A DNA stretch of 48,389 nt, taken from contig JAQTZL010000015.1 of the NCBI GenBank assembly GCA_028687755.1, forward strand, positions 1-48,389, in the 5' to 3' direction. The notes under the pieces are model-generated. The model was not told the DNA's origin, did not search any database, and saw only the letters and a list, made by a program, of their open reading frames with translations. The stretch's first letter is position 1, and the number at the start of each line of letters is the position of its first letter. The stretch is from Candidatus Nanopelagicales bacterium (GTDB lineage: Bacteria > Actinomycetota > Actinomycetes > S36-B12). The position numbers and the translations under genes were made by a program. Positions 40,915-48,389 of this stretch are shown one piece after another.

Positions 40915-41928
40915 ATGAAGGTTGGTCGTCCCTCTCGGCAGTCCATCTATACCCAACTCGACGAGGCAGTCATTGATTTGCGCTCGAGACTGGGCGGATT
41001 ACCTGCACCCGGCGAAGCCGAACAGATTTGGGCCGACATTTGGCATAAAGAGGCGCACCACTCGACCGCACTTGAGGGCAACACGCTCATTCTTAACGAA
41101 GTGCGCAGATTGCTTGCTGAAGGTCAGGCGGTGGGAGACAAGCAGCTCGCTGAATATATGGAAGTCGTGGGCTATGCGGCTGCGGCCAAGTGGGTGTACG
41201 GACAGGCGCTCGAACCGGGCGAATGGTCGACACATGAATTGATCAACGTTCAAGAAATTCGCACGATTCATCATGAAGCGATGACTCCGGTATGGGGTGT
41301 AGCACCGCATCCGCACGCAACATCCATGGAGACACCAGGCAATTGGCGACAACACGATATTCAGCCGTTTCCTGAGGGAATGACGCCACCGTCCTTCACT
41401 GAGGTGGGACATCTCATTGCCGATTGGGTTGAGCAAGCCAATGCCTTTCCTCAAACGGGTGAGGTGCCATTCCCTGAACGACTGGCGAAAATTCACAATG
41501 ACTTTGAAAAGATTCATCCATTCCTTGACGGCAACGGCCGCACTGGCCGACTGTTGATGAATCTGATTCTGGTGCGTCTTGGGTACCCACCAGCCATTGT
41601 GTTTAAGAATCAAAGAACCGCGTATCTGCGTGCCCTTCGAAAAGCCGACCTCGGCGACTACGGCCCGTTAGGGGAACTAATCGCGCGAGCAATCACAAAC
41701 AATCTCTATACATTTGTGGTGCCCGCCCTGGCCGGGCCTGCTCGGCTTGTTCCGCTGGCAAGCCTGTGCGACGAGAAAGCGGGTGTGACCATGACATCAC
41801 TACGTGCAGCTGCAGAGCGAGGACGGCTCCGTGCACAAAAAATGGACAATGGAACATGGCAAAGTTCCAAAACCTGGGTTTCCGAGTACCTGGCAAGCAA
41901 ACATAAGCGAACTGACTCGTCCGAATGA
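40915..41928 (+). CDS. fic: Fic-domain AMP transferase, N-terminal inhibitory type
   Basis: A 337-residue Fic protein that transfers AMP (or another nucleotide) to hydroxyl groups of target proteins. The catalytic motif is HPFLDGNGRTGR (His201, Asn207, Arg209, Arg212). An inhibitory helix motif S..xE(G/N) lies at Ser50-Glu54 (HSTALEGN) within the N-terminal Fic_N part, the class II arrangement in which the enzyme blocks itself. A C-terminal winged-helix-like segment (about 280-330: GVTMTSLRAAAERGRL) may bind DNA. The ATG at 40915 is preferred over TTG at 40885, which overlaps the repeat. Targets are unknown. Confidence 0.9.
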   Translation: MKVGRPSRQSIYTQLDEAVIDLRSRLGGLPAPGEAEQIWADIWHKEAHHSTALEGNTLILNEVRRLLAEGQAVGDKQLAEYMEVVGYAAAAKWVYGQALEPGEWSTHELINVQEIRTIHHEAMTPVWGVAPHPHATSMETPGNWRQHDIQPFPEGMTPPSFTEVGHLIADWVEQANAFPQTGEVPFPERLAKIHNDFEKIHPFLDGNGRTGRLLMNLILVRLGYPPAIVFKNQRTAYLRALRKADLGDYGPLGELIARAITNNLYTFVVPALAGPARLVPLASLCDEKAGVTMTSLRAAAERGRLRAQKMDNGTWQSSKTWVSEYLASKHKRTDSSE

Positions 41929-42009
41929 TCGAGTTCAACAAGAATCACAGGAAGATATCGATCTGATCAAGTAGGCCCTTCGCCTCATAGAGCAGGGCAT
42001 TTTGTTACC

Positions 42010-42021
42010 TATACTCACCAA
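42010..42021 (+). promoter_or_regulatory. -10 element of a probably leaderless promoter for the DUF4012 operon
   Basis: TATACT (42010-42015) ends 6 bases before the GTG at 42022, with no ribosome binding site between. No clear -35 lies at the expected distance. The layout resembles the leaderless antitoxin promoters in this window. Confidence 0.4.
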
Positions 42022-43953
42022 GTGTCCCGACTAACTCCACGCATCTGGCTGGGCGTGGGCGTGGGCGTCATCGTGGGCCTGTTCGTCATTTGGCTCCAAG
42101 TCTCCATTTTCACCTCCTTGGCCTCCCTTGGCGTGGGAGCTCGCAGTTACCAAACCAGCCTCCAGGGCGTAGCCGACCAGGTTTCTGCCGGCGAATATGA
42201 AAGTGCTCAGAACGACCTCAAAGATGCCCAAGCAGCTGCGACCACGATCATCGATTCGGCTCACGGCTTCAACATGACCGTGTTGGGCAAGATCCCAGGC
42301 ATTAATACGGCCGTGAATAACTGGGAACGCCTGACCGGCGCAGTTGAGAACATCACTGGAAGCACCGACGACATGCTCACCTTGTTCGGTGATCTCTCGG
42401 GCAAAAGTGGCAACGGCAAGATTTTCAATGACGGCGCCATTGATATTGCGGCGTTGACAGCATTGCCACCACGCGTGAAGTCCATTGACCAAGGCATTAG
42501 CGCGACCTACAAAAACCTTGAAAGTGTGCAAGCCAATGGTCCACTTTCTGGCCCGCTGGCATCGGTACAAACAAAAGCATTGACCACCATCGCGCCGATT
42601 CAAGATGCGATGAAGGCACTTGTTGATTTAGCTCCGCAACTTCCTGATGCGCTTGGTGCCAATGGCCCACGTCGTTACTTGATCGCCATTGGTAACCAAG
42701 CTGAGATGCGCGCTTCGGGCGGCGCACCGCTGACACTGATTTTGTTGGAGTTTGATCAAGGTCGCATCACCATCCCAATTAAGGGTCAGACCAGTACTGA
42801 ACTTTTCCCACCGTTGAATGCTCCGGTGAAGTGGTGGGGCCCTGCCAAGAACCCATTCTTTGACGCGAATCCGCGCTTTCAGCCGATGGTAGTCACCGAC
42901 ACACATCCCAATTTCCTTTATAGCGCAAGGGAAATGGCCGGTGCTTGGCAAGGTGGTGGATACCCAGTTGTTGATGGCGTCGTCACCATTGACCTCACTG
43001 CGATTGGTTCAGTGCTCAATGCGATGGGTCCAATTCAGTCACCTGCTTACGGCGAAGTCACTGGCGACAAGCTTGGTCAGATTCTGTTGATTGATGCGTA
43101 CGCAAAGTACGGTCAAGAAGATGCGGTGAAGCGCCAGGCAGCAAACCAAGCATTGCTTGATCAGTTGCTTGCGAAGTTACTCAGCGGTGATGAACTGGTG
43201 AGTGCCGCAAAAGCTATGGCGAGCACCGCACCAGGGCGTCACTTCCAGGTGTGGATGGCGAAACCAGAATTCCAAAACGTCATCGTCAAGAGTGGTGCCA
43301 GTGGCGATGTGCAAGCGCCATCAACTGGTGACTGGTCTGCGGTCTATACGCAAAACGGAAACCAAAGCAAGGTTGACGTATTCCAAGAGCGCAAGGTTGT
43401 GGTGAATGCGGCAATTAATCCCGATGGTTCTGCTCGCGTCACCCAAGATGTCATTCTGACGAACGCCACACCACAGGATCGACCAGAAGGCCCACCTGAG
43501 CGCATTGGTTATGAAACAAGTTGGCTGAAGGCCGCGTACATCATGTATGTGCCAGACGCAGCAACCAATTACCAAACGATCTATCCCGCAGGCTTTGCTG
43601 TGCGACCGTTTAAGAATCATCCCCAGTTGGGTAAGGGCTATGTCGACGACGGCTTTGGCCACAAGCTGGTGCGCGTGGTTGGTTGGACCGCTCCGCAGGC
43701 TTCATCAACGGTGTCACAGAGTTATGACCTGCCTGCTGGCACCTTCGGTAAGAACGGCAACCTGATCTACACCCTGCAAGCAGATCCGCAGTCACTCTTC
43801 AAAGCATCAACGATCACCGTGCGTGTGACCGCACCAAATGGTTACTCACCAGTTGAAACCGACGGCATGGTGGTTGACGGACAAACTGCTGAAGTCAGTG
43901 CCGTGCAAAACGGGCCAGTGAATGTGACCGTGCGCATGGCGAAGGGCCGCTGA
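42022..43953 (+). CDS. DUF4012 membrane-anchored exported protein
   Basis: A 643-residue protein with one N-terminal membrane helix (about 6-32) and a large extracellular region. The pattern matches DUF4012 proteins: PLSGPLASVQTKALTTIAPIQDAMKALVDLAPQLPDALGANGPRRYLIAIGNQAEMRASGGAP, then a WWGPAKNPFFDANPRFQPMVVTDTHPNF block and a beta-rich C-terminal region. DUF4012 genes commonly occur in exopolysaccharide clusters; the biochemical role is not known to me. The start is GTG. The next gene overlaps the stop by 1 base (TGATG). Confidence 0.88.
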   Translation: MSRLTPRIWLGVGVGVIVGLFVIWLQVSIFTSLASLGVGARSYQTSLQGVADQVSAGEYESAQNDLKDAQAAATTIIDSAHGFNMTVLGKIPGINTAVNNWERLTGAVENITGSTDDMLTLFGDLSGKSGNGKIFNDGAIDIAALTALPPRVKSIDQGISATYKNLESVQANGPLSGPLASVQTKALTTIAPIQDAMKALVDLAPQLPDALGANGPRRYLIAIGNQAEMRASGGAPLTLILLEFDQGRITIPIKGQTSTELFPPLNAPVKWWGPAKNPFFDANPRFQPMVVTDTHPNFLYSAREMAGAWQGGGYPVVDGVVTIDLTAIGSVLNAMGPIQSPAYGEVTGDKLGQILLIDAYAKYGQEDAVKRQAANQALLDQLLAKLLSGDELVSAAKAMASTAPGRHFQVWMAKPEFQNVIVKSGASGDVQAPSTGDWSAVYTQNGNQSKVDVFQERKVVVNAAINPDGSARVTQDVILTNATPQDRPEGPPERIGYETSWLKAAYIMYVPDAATNYQTIYPAGFAVRPFKNHPQLGKGYVDDGFGHKLVRVVGWTAPQASSTVSQSYDLPAGTFGKNGNLIYTLQADPQSLFKASTITVRVTAPNGYSPVETDGMVVDGQTAEVSAVQNGPVNVTVRMAKGR

Positions 43954-45941
43954 TGCAGCGAGAAACAACGGTGAAAAGCAGGTCAACAAGCCAACTCCTC
44001 CTTGGCGTATTAGCGGTCATCGCTGCAGCACTGCTCTGGATCAGCCCGCCGGTTGGCTTTTTACTGACTGTTGCACTTCTTGCAGTCTTGCCGCCGTGGG
44101 GCAAAAGCATCACTGAGCGCGCAATCATCAGCGTCACAGTGATCGCTGGTCTCGTTGCGCTGACGATTCCCCGTGGCAGCGATGTTCCTGTTACCCAGGA
44201 AAGCGCACGCATTGGTTTAGTCGTACTTCTCGCTGCAGCCTTCGCTTTGCGATTCCTACCGAATCTAAAGAAGTACGCACCGATTCCAAAGCCAACAGCT
44301 ATTGATATATCAATTGCTGCGCTGATTGCAGTGATCGTCGTGTGGCTGGTCAGTGCCTATCGCGGTGCTGGGCCGTACGGCACGGTAAGCGGTTTGTTCT
44401 TCACTGGTTGGGATAACCAGGGTCACTTCGTTCCATTTGCAAATACCTACGATGTGGGCAAGACCGCGTGGCCAACCCTTGATGGCTCAGTGGGTTGGAA
44501 TCAGTGGTACCCAAGCCTGCACACGACTCTCTTTGCTTTGGTGACGCAAGCAAGCCATGCGGTACGACTTGATCGCATTCAACTGCTTGGTCCATATGTG
44601 CAAACCATGGCCGTGAGCTTTGGCCTGTGCATGGGCGCCTTGGCGTGGATCACAAGTGATCTGACCAAGCGCATTGCGAAAGCTATTCGCCCAGAAGATA
44701 CTGAGACGAACCACAAATCGAAGTACGGCACCTTGGCCAAGGTGGCACCGTTTGCGGCAATAGCAGCGTTCGCTCTGTTCGTACTTGTGGGAACACCCAC
44801 GGAACTCTTTAATGCTGGCTTCACAAACTTCTTGATGGCTGTAACCATCGTTGCTGTGGTGGCCTACATCGGTAGCCGCAGTTTGAAGAGTGCAGCGCGC
44901 ATCGGTTGGTTGCTGGTTCCCCTAGGTTCCCTTGCAGTGATTGGCCTGTGGACTCCGCTCGTCCTTGGTATCGCTCCTGCAGGTGTGGTTGTGTTGATCG
45001 CACTCAGCAAGAAAAAGCGCTGGCTCGGTATCGGGTGGGCGATTGCCACGGTTGCACTCGTTGGTGGCACCACTTACTTACAAACCAAAGCCATTGTGAA
45101 TGTGTCAGGCAAGGATGCTGGCGGCTTCACCCAAGATCTTGGTGCAGTGAACTCGGGAATGATCGAGTTCAACTCATCTGCTGCATTAATCGCGCCAGTG
45201 ATCGCGATCATCGTCGCCATCTACCTGATCAAACGCAAACATGTCACGACCGCGGTCGCTGCTGCAGGTTCAACAATTGCGGTGGTGCCGTTCTTACTCA
45301 TTGCGATCATGGGTGCAGTGGCAGCAGGCAAGGGTTGGCTGGAGAGTTACTACGTTCTTAAAACCCTCTACGCAATTCTTCTGTTTGCTGCACCGCTCTA
45401 CGCAGCGATCATTGCGATCGGTGCAACCGCCGTCACGTTGAAGTTTGCGAAGGGCACCCGAACCAGAGCAGTTGTTGGCGCAGTGATTGCAGTGGTGCTC
45501 GCAGGTGCATTCATCATCAGCAGTGGCAACCCTGGATTGCAGGCTTCAAAGAAGCGCACTGAAAGTGTGCAGAACTCACTCGTTGGCGAAGCCATTGTGA
45601 ATTCAGCAGAAGCTGCGAAGCCATATTCAGACAAGATGCCGCTGATGTGGGATGGCGCAGGAACGTTGCCGAACCTCTGGTTGGCATCGTTGAGTGGTGT
45701 GATGAGCAAAGAACAACAGACCTTCTACTTGAGCCTGCCGCCGTTCCCGTATGAAGCAGCAGCGCAGCAATATGTGTTTGATTTCTTGGCGAGCCATCCA
45801 AATCAACATCTTGCATTGATGTGGTTCCGCGATATCAGCGGTCAACAACTACAGAAACTGCAAACCCAATTACCCAATCAAGTCACGCTTGTGAAGGTTC
45901 CAATGCGCTCATCGCTGTTATGCCAGGAGTGCCACCTGTAA
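43953..45941 (+). CDS. Polytopic membrane protein, probable GT-C glycosyltransferase (DUF6541-like)
   Basis: A 662-residue protein with about 13-14 hydrophobic segments and a large first extracellular loop carrying Asp154 in GWDNQGHF, the position of a catalytic Asp in GT-C transferases. A soluble C-terminal tail (about 535-662) follows the last helix. These features suggest a lipid-linked sugar transferase; the DUF6541 family is recalled, not tested. It overlaps the DUF4012 gene by 1 base and the FG-GAP gene by 1 base (TAATG), so the three are likely co-translated. Confidence 0.75.
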   Translation: MQRETTVKSRSTSQLLLGVLAVIAAALLWISPPVGFLLTVALLAVLPPWGKSITERAIISVTVIAGLVALTIPRGSDVPVTQESARIGLVVLLAAAFALRFLPNLKKYAPIPKPTAIDISIAALIAVIVVWLVSAYRGAGPYGTVSGLFFTGWDNQGHFVPFANTYDVGKTAWPTLDGSVGWNQWYPSLHTTLFALVTQASHAVRLDRIQLLGPYVQTMAVSFGLCMGALAWITSDLTKRIAKAIRPEDTETNHKSKYGTLAKVAPFAAIAAFALFVLVGTPTELFNAGFTNFLMAVTIVAVVAYIGSRSLKSAARIGWLLVPLGSLAVIGLWTPLVLGIAPAGVVVLIALSKKKRWLGIGWAIATVALVGGTTYLQTKAIVNVSGKDAGGFTQDLGAVNSGMIEFNSSAALIAPVIAIIVAIYLIKRKHVTTAVAAAGSTIAVVPFLLIAIMGAVAAGKGWLESYYVLKTLYAILLFAAPLYAAIIAIGATAVTLKFAKGTRTRAVVGAVIAVVLAGAFIISSGNPGLQASKKRTESVQNSLVGEAIVNSAEAAKPYSDKMPLMWDGAGTLPNLWLASLSGVMSKEQQTFYLSLPPFPYEAAAQQYVFDFLASHPNQHLALMWFRDISGQQLQKLQTQLPNQVTLVKVPMRSSLLCQECHL

Positions 45942-48256
45942 TGAAGATGAAGCCCATCCGCAGCACCACACGTGCACGCGGGAACAAGAAATTCACGCGC
46001 GGTGCGATCAGTGCCGTTGCGATCACCACAGCTGCAGGGTTAGTGCTGACTTTGACGCCTGCTGATGCAGCACCAAATATTCGTATTCAGCCTGCGCCGA
46101 CGATGCCAACCCCGCAATTGGTCAGCAAATACGTCGTGCGCAAGAACATCGTTTCAGTTCCTGCCGCAGGAAACCTAGGCACTGGTGTATTTGTCGTGGG
46201 CTCAAGCCCTCGTATGCGCGCTGCATCCATTCGCTCAACAGCAGCAACATCAAGTGGCACGCCATTGATGGCTGACTGGAATGGCGATGGACTTGCAACG
46301 CCGGGGCGCTATGACTCAGGTGTTTGGTATGCAACAGATACCGCGATTGGTAAAACACCAGCATGGAAAGCAGTTTCGAGCTTCAGCGGTCAACCTGGTG
46401 ACATTCCTGTGGTTGGTAATCTCACGAAGGATCGCCAACCAGATGTCGGTTTCTTCCGTAATGGAACGTGGCTGTGGCAACTCAACGGCGACAAAGCCCA
46501 AACTGTTCAGTTCGGTGCCCAAGGCGATAAGCCAGTGGTGGGCGACTGGAATGGTGATGGCATCGATGATCTTGGCGTCGTGCATCCCGACGGCACGTGG
46601 AGCCTGAAGGTTCCCGACGTTACGAAAAAGAAAGATATTGCGCTCGATCAAGGTGCAACATTGGAGATTCATAAAGACGAGAACTACGCATTAGTGAATT
46701 TCGCATTCGGGTTATCAACGGACATCCCTGTTGTTGGTGACTGGAATGCCGATGGCAAAGACTCACCAGCAGTGGTGCGCGGTAACACCACGTGGATTTT
46801 TAGCAAGTCGCTGAAAAATCTCACGAAGACCACGAATGTGGAATTTCCCGTGGCTAGTGGTTTCACGGCCCTTGTGGGCACGCGCGCAACTGGCATAGAA
46901 AGTTGCCCAACAGCAACTCCTGGATCAGAAGCTCGAGCCCTTGATCTGGCATCGCGCGTCGTGCCACCAGCAAAGCTCAAGGGCAATGCCAAAGCCCAAG
47001 GTATGCCGGAAATTTTGGCAACTGTGCAAGACGGATTGCGTTATGCGATTACTAACGACTTGACCTCGCGATTGAAAGCTCAGGTTGGGTATCCGTATTA
47101 CGACGTGCTGAGCGTTCATAAAACGATTGAAGAGTCTGTTCGCCGTTCTGCCAACGTTGCTCTTGCGGGCGCAATCATGTTGAGCACGACGAACTGGAAG
47201 AAAGAACAGAACATCACTCGAGGCCAACTCATGGCGTATACGAAGTGGCAGATTCGTTCTATTGCGTGTCAACATGACGCAGTGACTCCTGGTGGGTGGG
47301 GCACCACGTGGCAGTCCGCTCTTTGGGCAACGACCACAGCGCAAGCGGCATGGATGATTTGGCCAAGCTTGAGCCGTCAAGAAAAGGCTTATGTTGCCGC
47401 GATGATTGATCACGAAGCTGATGCCGTTGCTGCGCGTGGTCCGCATTACTACAAGAACCGCGAAGGCGTTGAATACTCAAAGGGCAACTCGAAATCCGAT
47501 GAAGTCTCGTGGGATTTAACTTCCCTTGCGTTAGCGCAAGCCATGATGCCAAGCAGCAAGAAGCAAGATAAGTGGAAGAAAGCGTTGATCGGTTTTTCAA
47601 TTGCAGCGTTCGCACGCCCAAGTGATTTGAAAAGCAATGACATTGTCAACGGCATCAACATTTCCAAGGAGCTGCCCGGCACCAACGCCAATGAAGATGG
47701 CACGATCACCAATCACAACATCATTAACCCGGACTACCAACAAAATGTGCAGAACCTGTGGTGGGCCGCAAGTATGTTGCGCGTTGCCAAGCTTCCGGTG
47801 CCTGAAGCAGTGTTCCTCAATGCCGACATCATCTACCGCTCATTAGCTGTGGTGGATTTCCCAGCACCGCCGTATGCAGCCCCTGGTGGCATCGTCTATA
47901 AGCCAGGCGGTCAGATCTATTACCCGCAAGGGGTTTCTTGGGGCACGCGTCGCCCAGCAACTTTCACTGGTGTTGATTCATTCGCGGCGATCTATTCCGC
48001 CCCTGACACGAATGCCGCGCAATACCTTGCCGACCATGCGCGTGACACTCGAGGCATGCAGTTGCGCTACAACACCGGAAAGATTTATGCGCGCGGCAAC
48101 GCTGAAGATTCCTATGCGCTGGGCAAAGAGGAATACGCGCTGCAACAAACGGCGCTGGCTTGGTGGGCAGGTGCGGTGCCAAGTGGCCCGGGATTCAAGC
48201 TCGATAAGAGCAAGGTCACGGGCGTGAATCTCAATCCGACTGGGGCAGTGGCGTAG
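45941..48256 (+). CDS. Exported FG-GAP/VCBS-repeat protein with a putative alpha/alpha-toroid domain
   Basis: A 771-residue protein with a long signal peptide (about 1-43, ending PADA). Four FG-GAP/VCBS-type blades (about 105-290) carry calcium loops such as DWNGDGLATPG, DWNGDGIDDLG and DWNADGKDSPA, usually a beta-propeller. The C-terminal half (about 315-750) is helical and Trp-rich (WDLTSLALAQAMMP, NIINPDYQQNVQNLWWAASML, GNAEDSYALGKEEYALQQTALAWWAG), resembling the (alpha/alpha)6 toroid of polysaccharide lyases and glycoside hydrolases; no specific family or catalytic residue can be named. The ATG at 45941 shares one base with the upstream stop, and the AGGAG upstream is 13 bases away. A role in processing the exported polysaccharide is inferred. 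Confidence 0.8.
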   Translation: MKMKPIRSTTRARGNKKFTRGAISAVAITTAAGLVLTLTPADAAPNIRIQPAPTMPTPQLVSKYVVRKNIVSVPAAGNLGTGVFVVGSSPRMRAASIRSTAATSSGTPLMADWNGDGLATPGRYDSGVWYATDTAIGKTPAWKAVSSFSGQPGDIPVVGNLTKDRQPDVGFFRNGTWLWQLNGDKAQTVQFGAQGDKPVVGDWNGDGIDDLGVVHPDGTWSLKVPDVTKKKDIALDQGATLEIHKDENYALVNFAFGLSTDIPVVGDWNADGKDSPAVVRGNTTWIFSKSLKNLTKTTNVEFPVASGFTALVGTRATGIESCPTATPGSEARALDLASRVVPPAKLKGNAKAQGMPEILATVQDGLRYAITNDLTSRLKAQVGYPYYDVLSVHKTIEESVRRSANVALAGAIMLSTTNWKKEQNITRGQLMAYTKWQIRSIACQHDAVTPGGWGTTWQSALWATTTAQAAWMIWPSLSRQEKAYVAAMIDHEADAVAARGPHYYKNREGVEYSKGNSKSDEVSWDLTSLALAQAMMPSSKKQDKWKKALIGFSIAAFARPSDLKSNDIVNGINISKELPGTNANEDGTITNHNIINPDYQQNVQNLWWAASMLRVAKLPVPEAVFLNADIIYRSLAVVDFPAPPYAAPGGIVYKPGGQIYYPQGVSWGTRRPATFTGVDSFAAIYSAPDTNAAQYLADHARDTRGMQLRYNTGKIYARGNAEDSYALGKEEYALQQTALAWWAGAVPSGPGFKLDKSKVTGVNLNPTGAVA

Positions 48257-48260
48257 AGCC

Positions 48261-48389
48261 TTAACTCACGAGTCGGCGTTTTGTTTCATTCTTAGGAAGT
48301 TTCGGCACTTTGACTGAAACCAAATGCATGACTGGAATTTCCTGAGTGATAGCCATCTGGAATTCCATTCCAAGGACACGCGCAAGTCG
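48261..48389 (-). CDS. 3' end of a gene running off the window
   Basis: An open frame of 42 codons plus TAA enters from the right edge on the minus strand: it contains MAITQEIPVMHLVSVKVPK and ends NETKRRLVS. No stop occurs in it up to the window end. It converges on the FG-GAP gene with 4 bases between stops. Too little is present to name a family; it could be chance. Confidence 0.45.
   Translation of the reverse strand, partial: RLARVLGMEFQMAITQEIPVMHLVSVKVPKLPKNETKRRLVS

Noticed and set aside
1..48389. Insertion sequences, prophage or integrase genes
   Set aside because: No transposase, integrase or phage structural motif was seen in any frame; the accessory genes may be transferred, but no mobile element is visible.

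Overview
The window looks like chromosomal DNA of a moderate-GC Actinomycetota (actinobacterium), probably an uncultured or aquatic lineage. The evidence is the actinobacterial division and cell-wall cluster in its usual order (ppiA, rhomboid protease, crgA, pabA/trpG, then pknB-pbpA-rodA-pstP-fhaB-fhaA on the other strand, followed by tRNA-Leu), frequent GTG starts, and several genes that appear to have leaderless promoters. In many actinobacteria this cluster lies close to the replication origin, and a small group of DnaA-box-like sequences lies beside crgA.

Region by region. (1) 0.1-9.4 kb: a giant secreted subtilisin-like protease with a Ser/Thr/Pro linker, eight FN3 domains and an OmpA-like tail, followed closely by a LuxR-type response regulator and a membrane histidine kinase. 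(2) 9.5-20.5 kb: the division cluster, then a small SRPBCC/DUF3237 gene pair and tRNA-Leu(CAG). pknA and the DUF881/sortase genes often present in this cluster are absent. (3) 20.5-31.9 kb: mixed accessory genes. These are a VapBC module, a Tat-exported sulfatase, an S51-peptidase-like protein fused to a tail resembling the C-terminus of cysteinyl-tRNA synthetase, a six-cysteine secreted protein with an SDR oxidoreductase, a stand-alone phosphopantetheinyl transferase, a secreted HNH nuclease, a peroxiredoxin, a 39-residue Cys-rich protein behind a CsoR-like palindrome, a secreted Ig-like protein, a geranylgeranyl reductase (MenJ-like), a DUF305 lipoprotein and an ABM monooxygenase. (4) 31.9-36.5 kb: GDP-fucose synthase, a CoA hydrolase/transferase with a methyltransferase, and a toxin-antitoxin cluster (RelBE-like, an orphan HigA, VapBC). 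(5) 36.6-48.3 kb: a surface-polysaccharide locus with two tandem GH-A clan glycosidases, a polyprenyl-phosphate sugar transferase, a Fic AMPylase and a tightly coupled three-gene operon (DUF4012, a GT-C-like membrane protein, and an FG-GAP protein with a likely alpha/alpha-toroid domain). The last 129 bases hold the 3' end of a gene on the minus strand.

The signals most worth following are: the 16-bp CsoR-type palindrome between the -35 and -10 of the tiny Cys-rich gene; leaderless promoters sharing TTGACG in front of two antitoxin operons; the S51/CysRS-tail fusion; the toroid-bearing FG-GAP protein and its operon; and the inverted repeats in front of the Fic gene. All family names come from reading motifs by eye; no database search was made.
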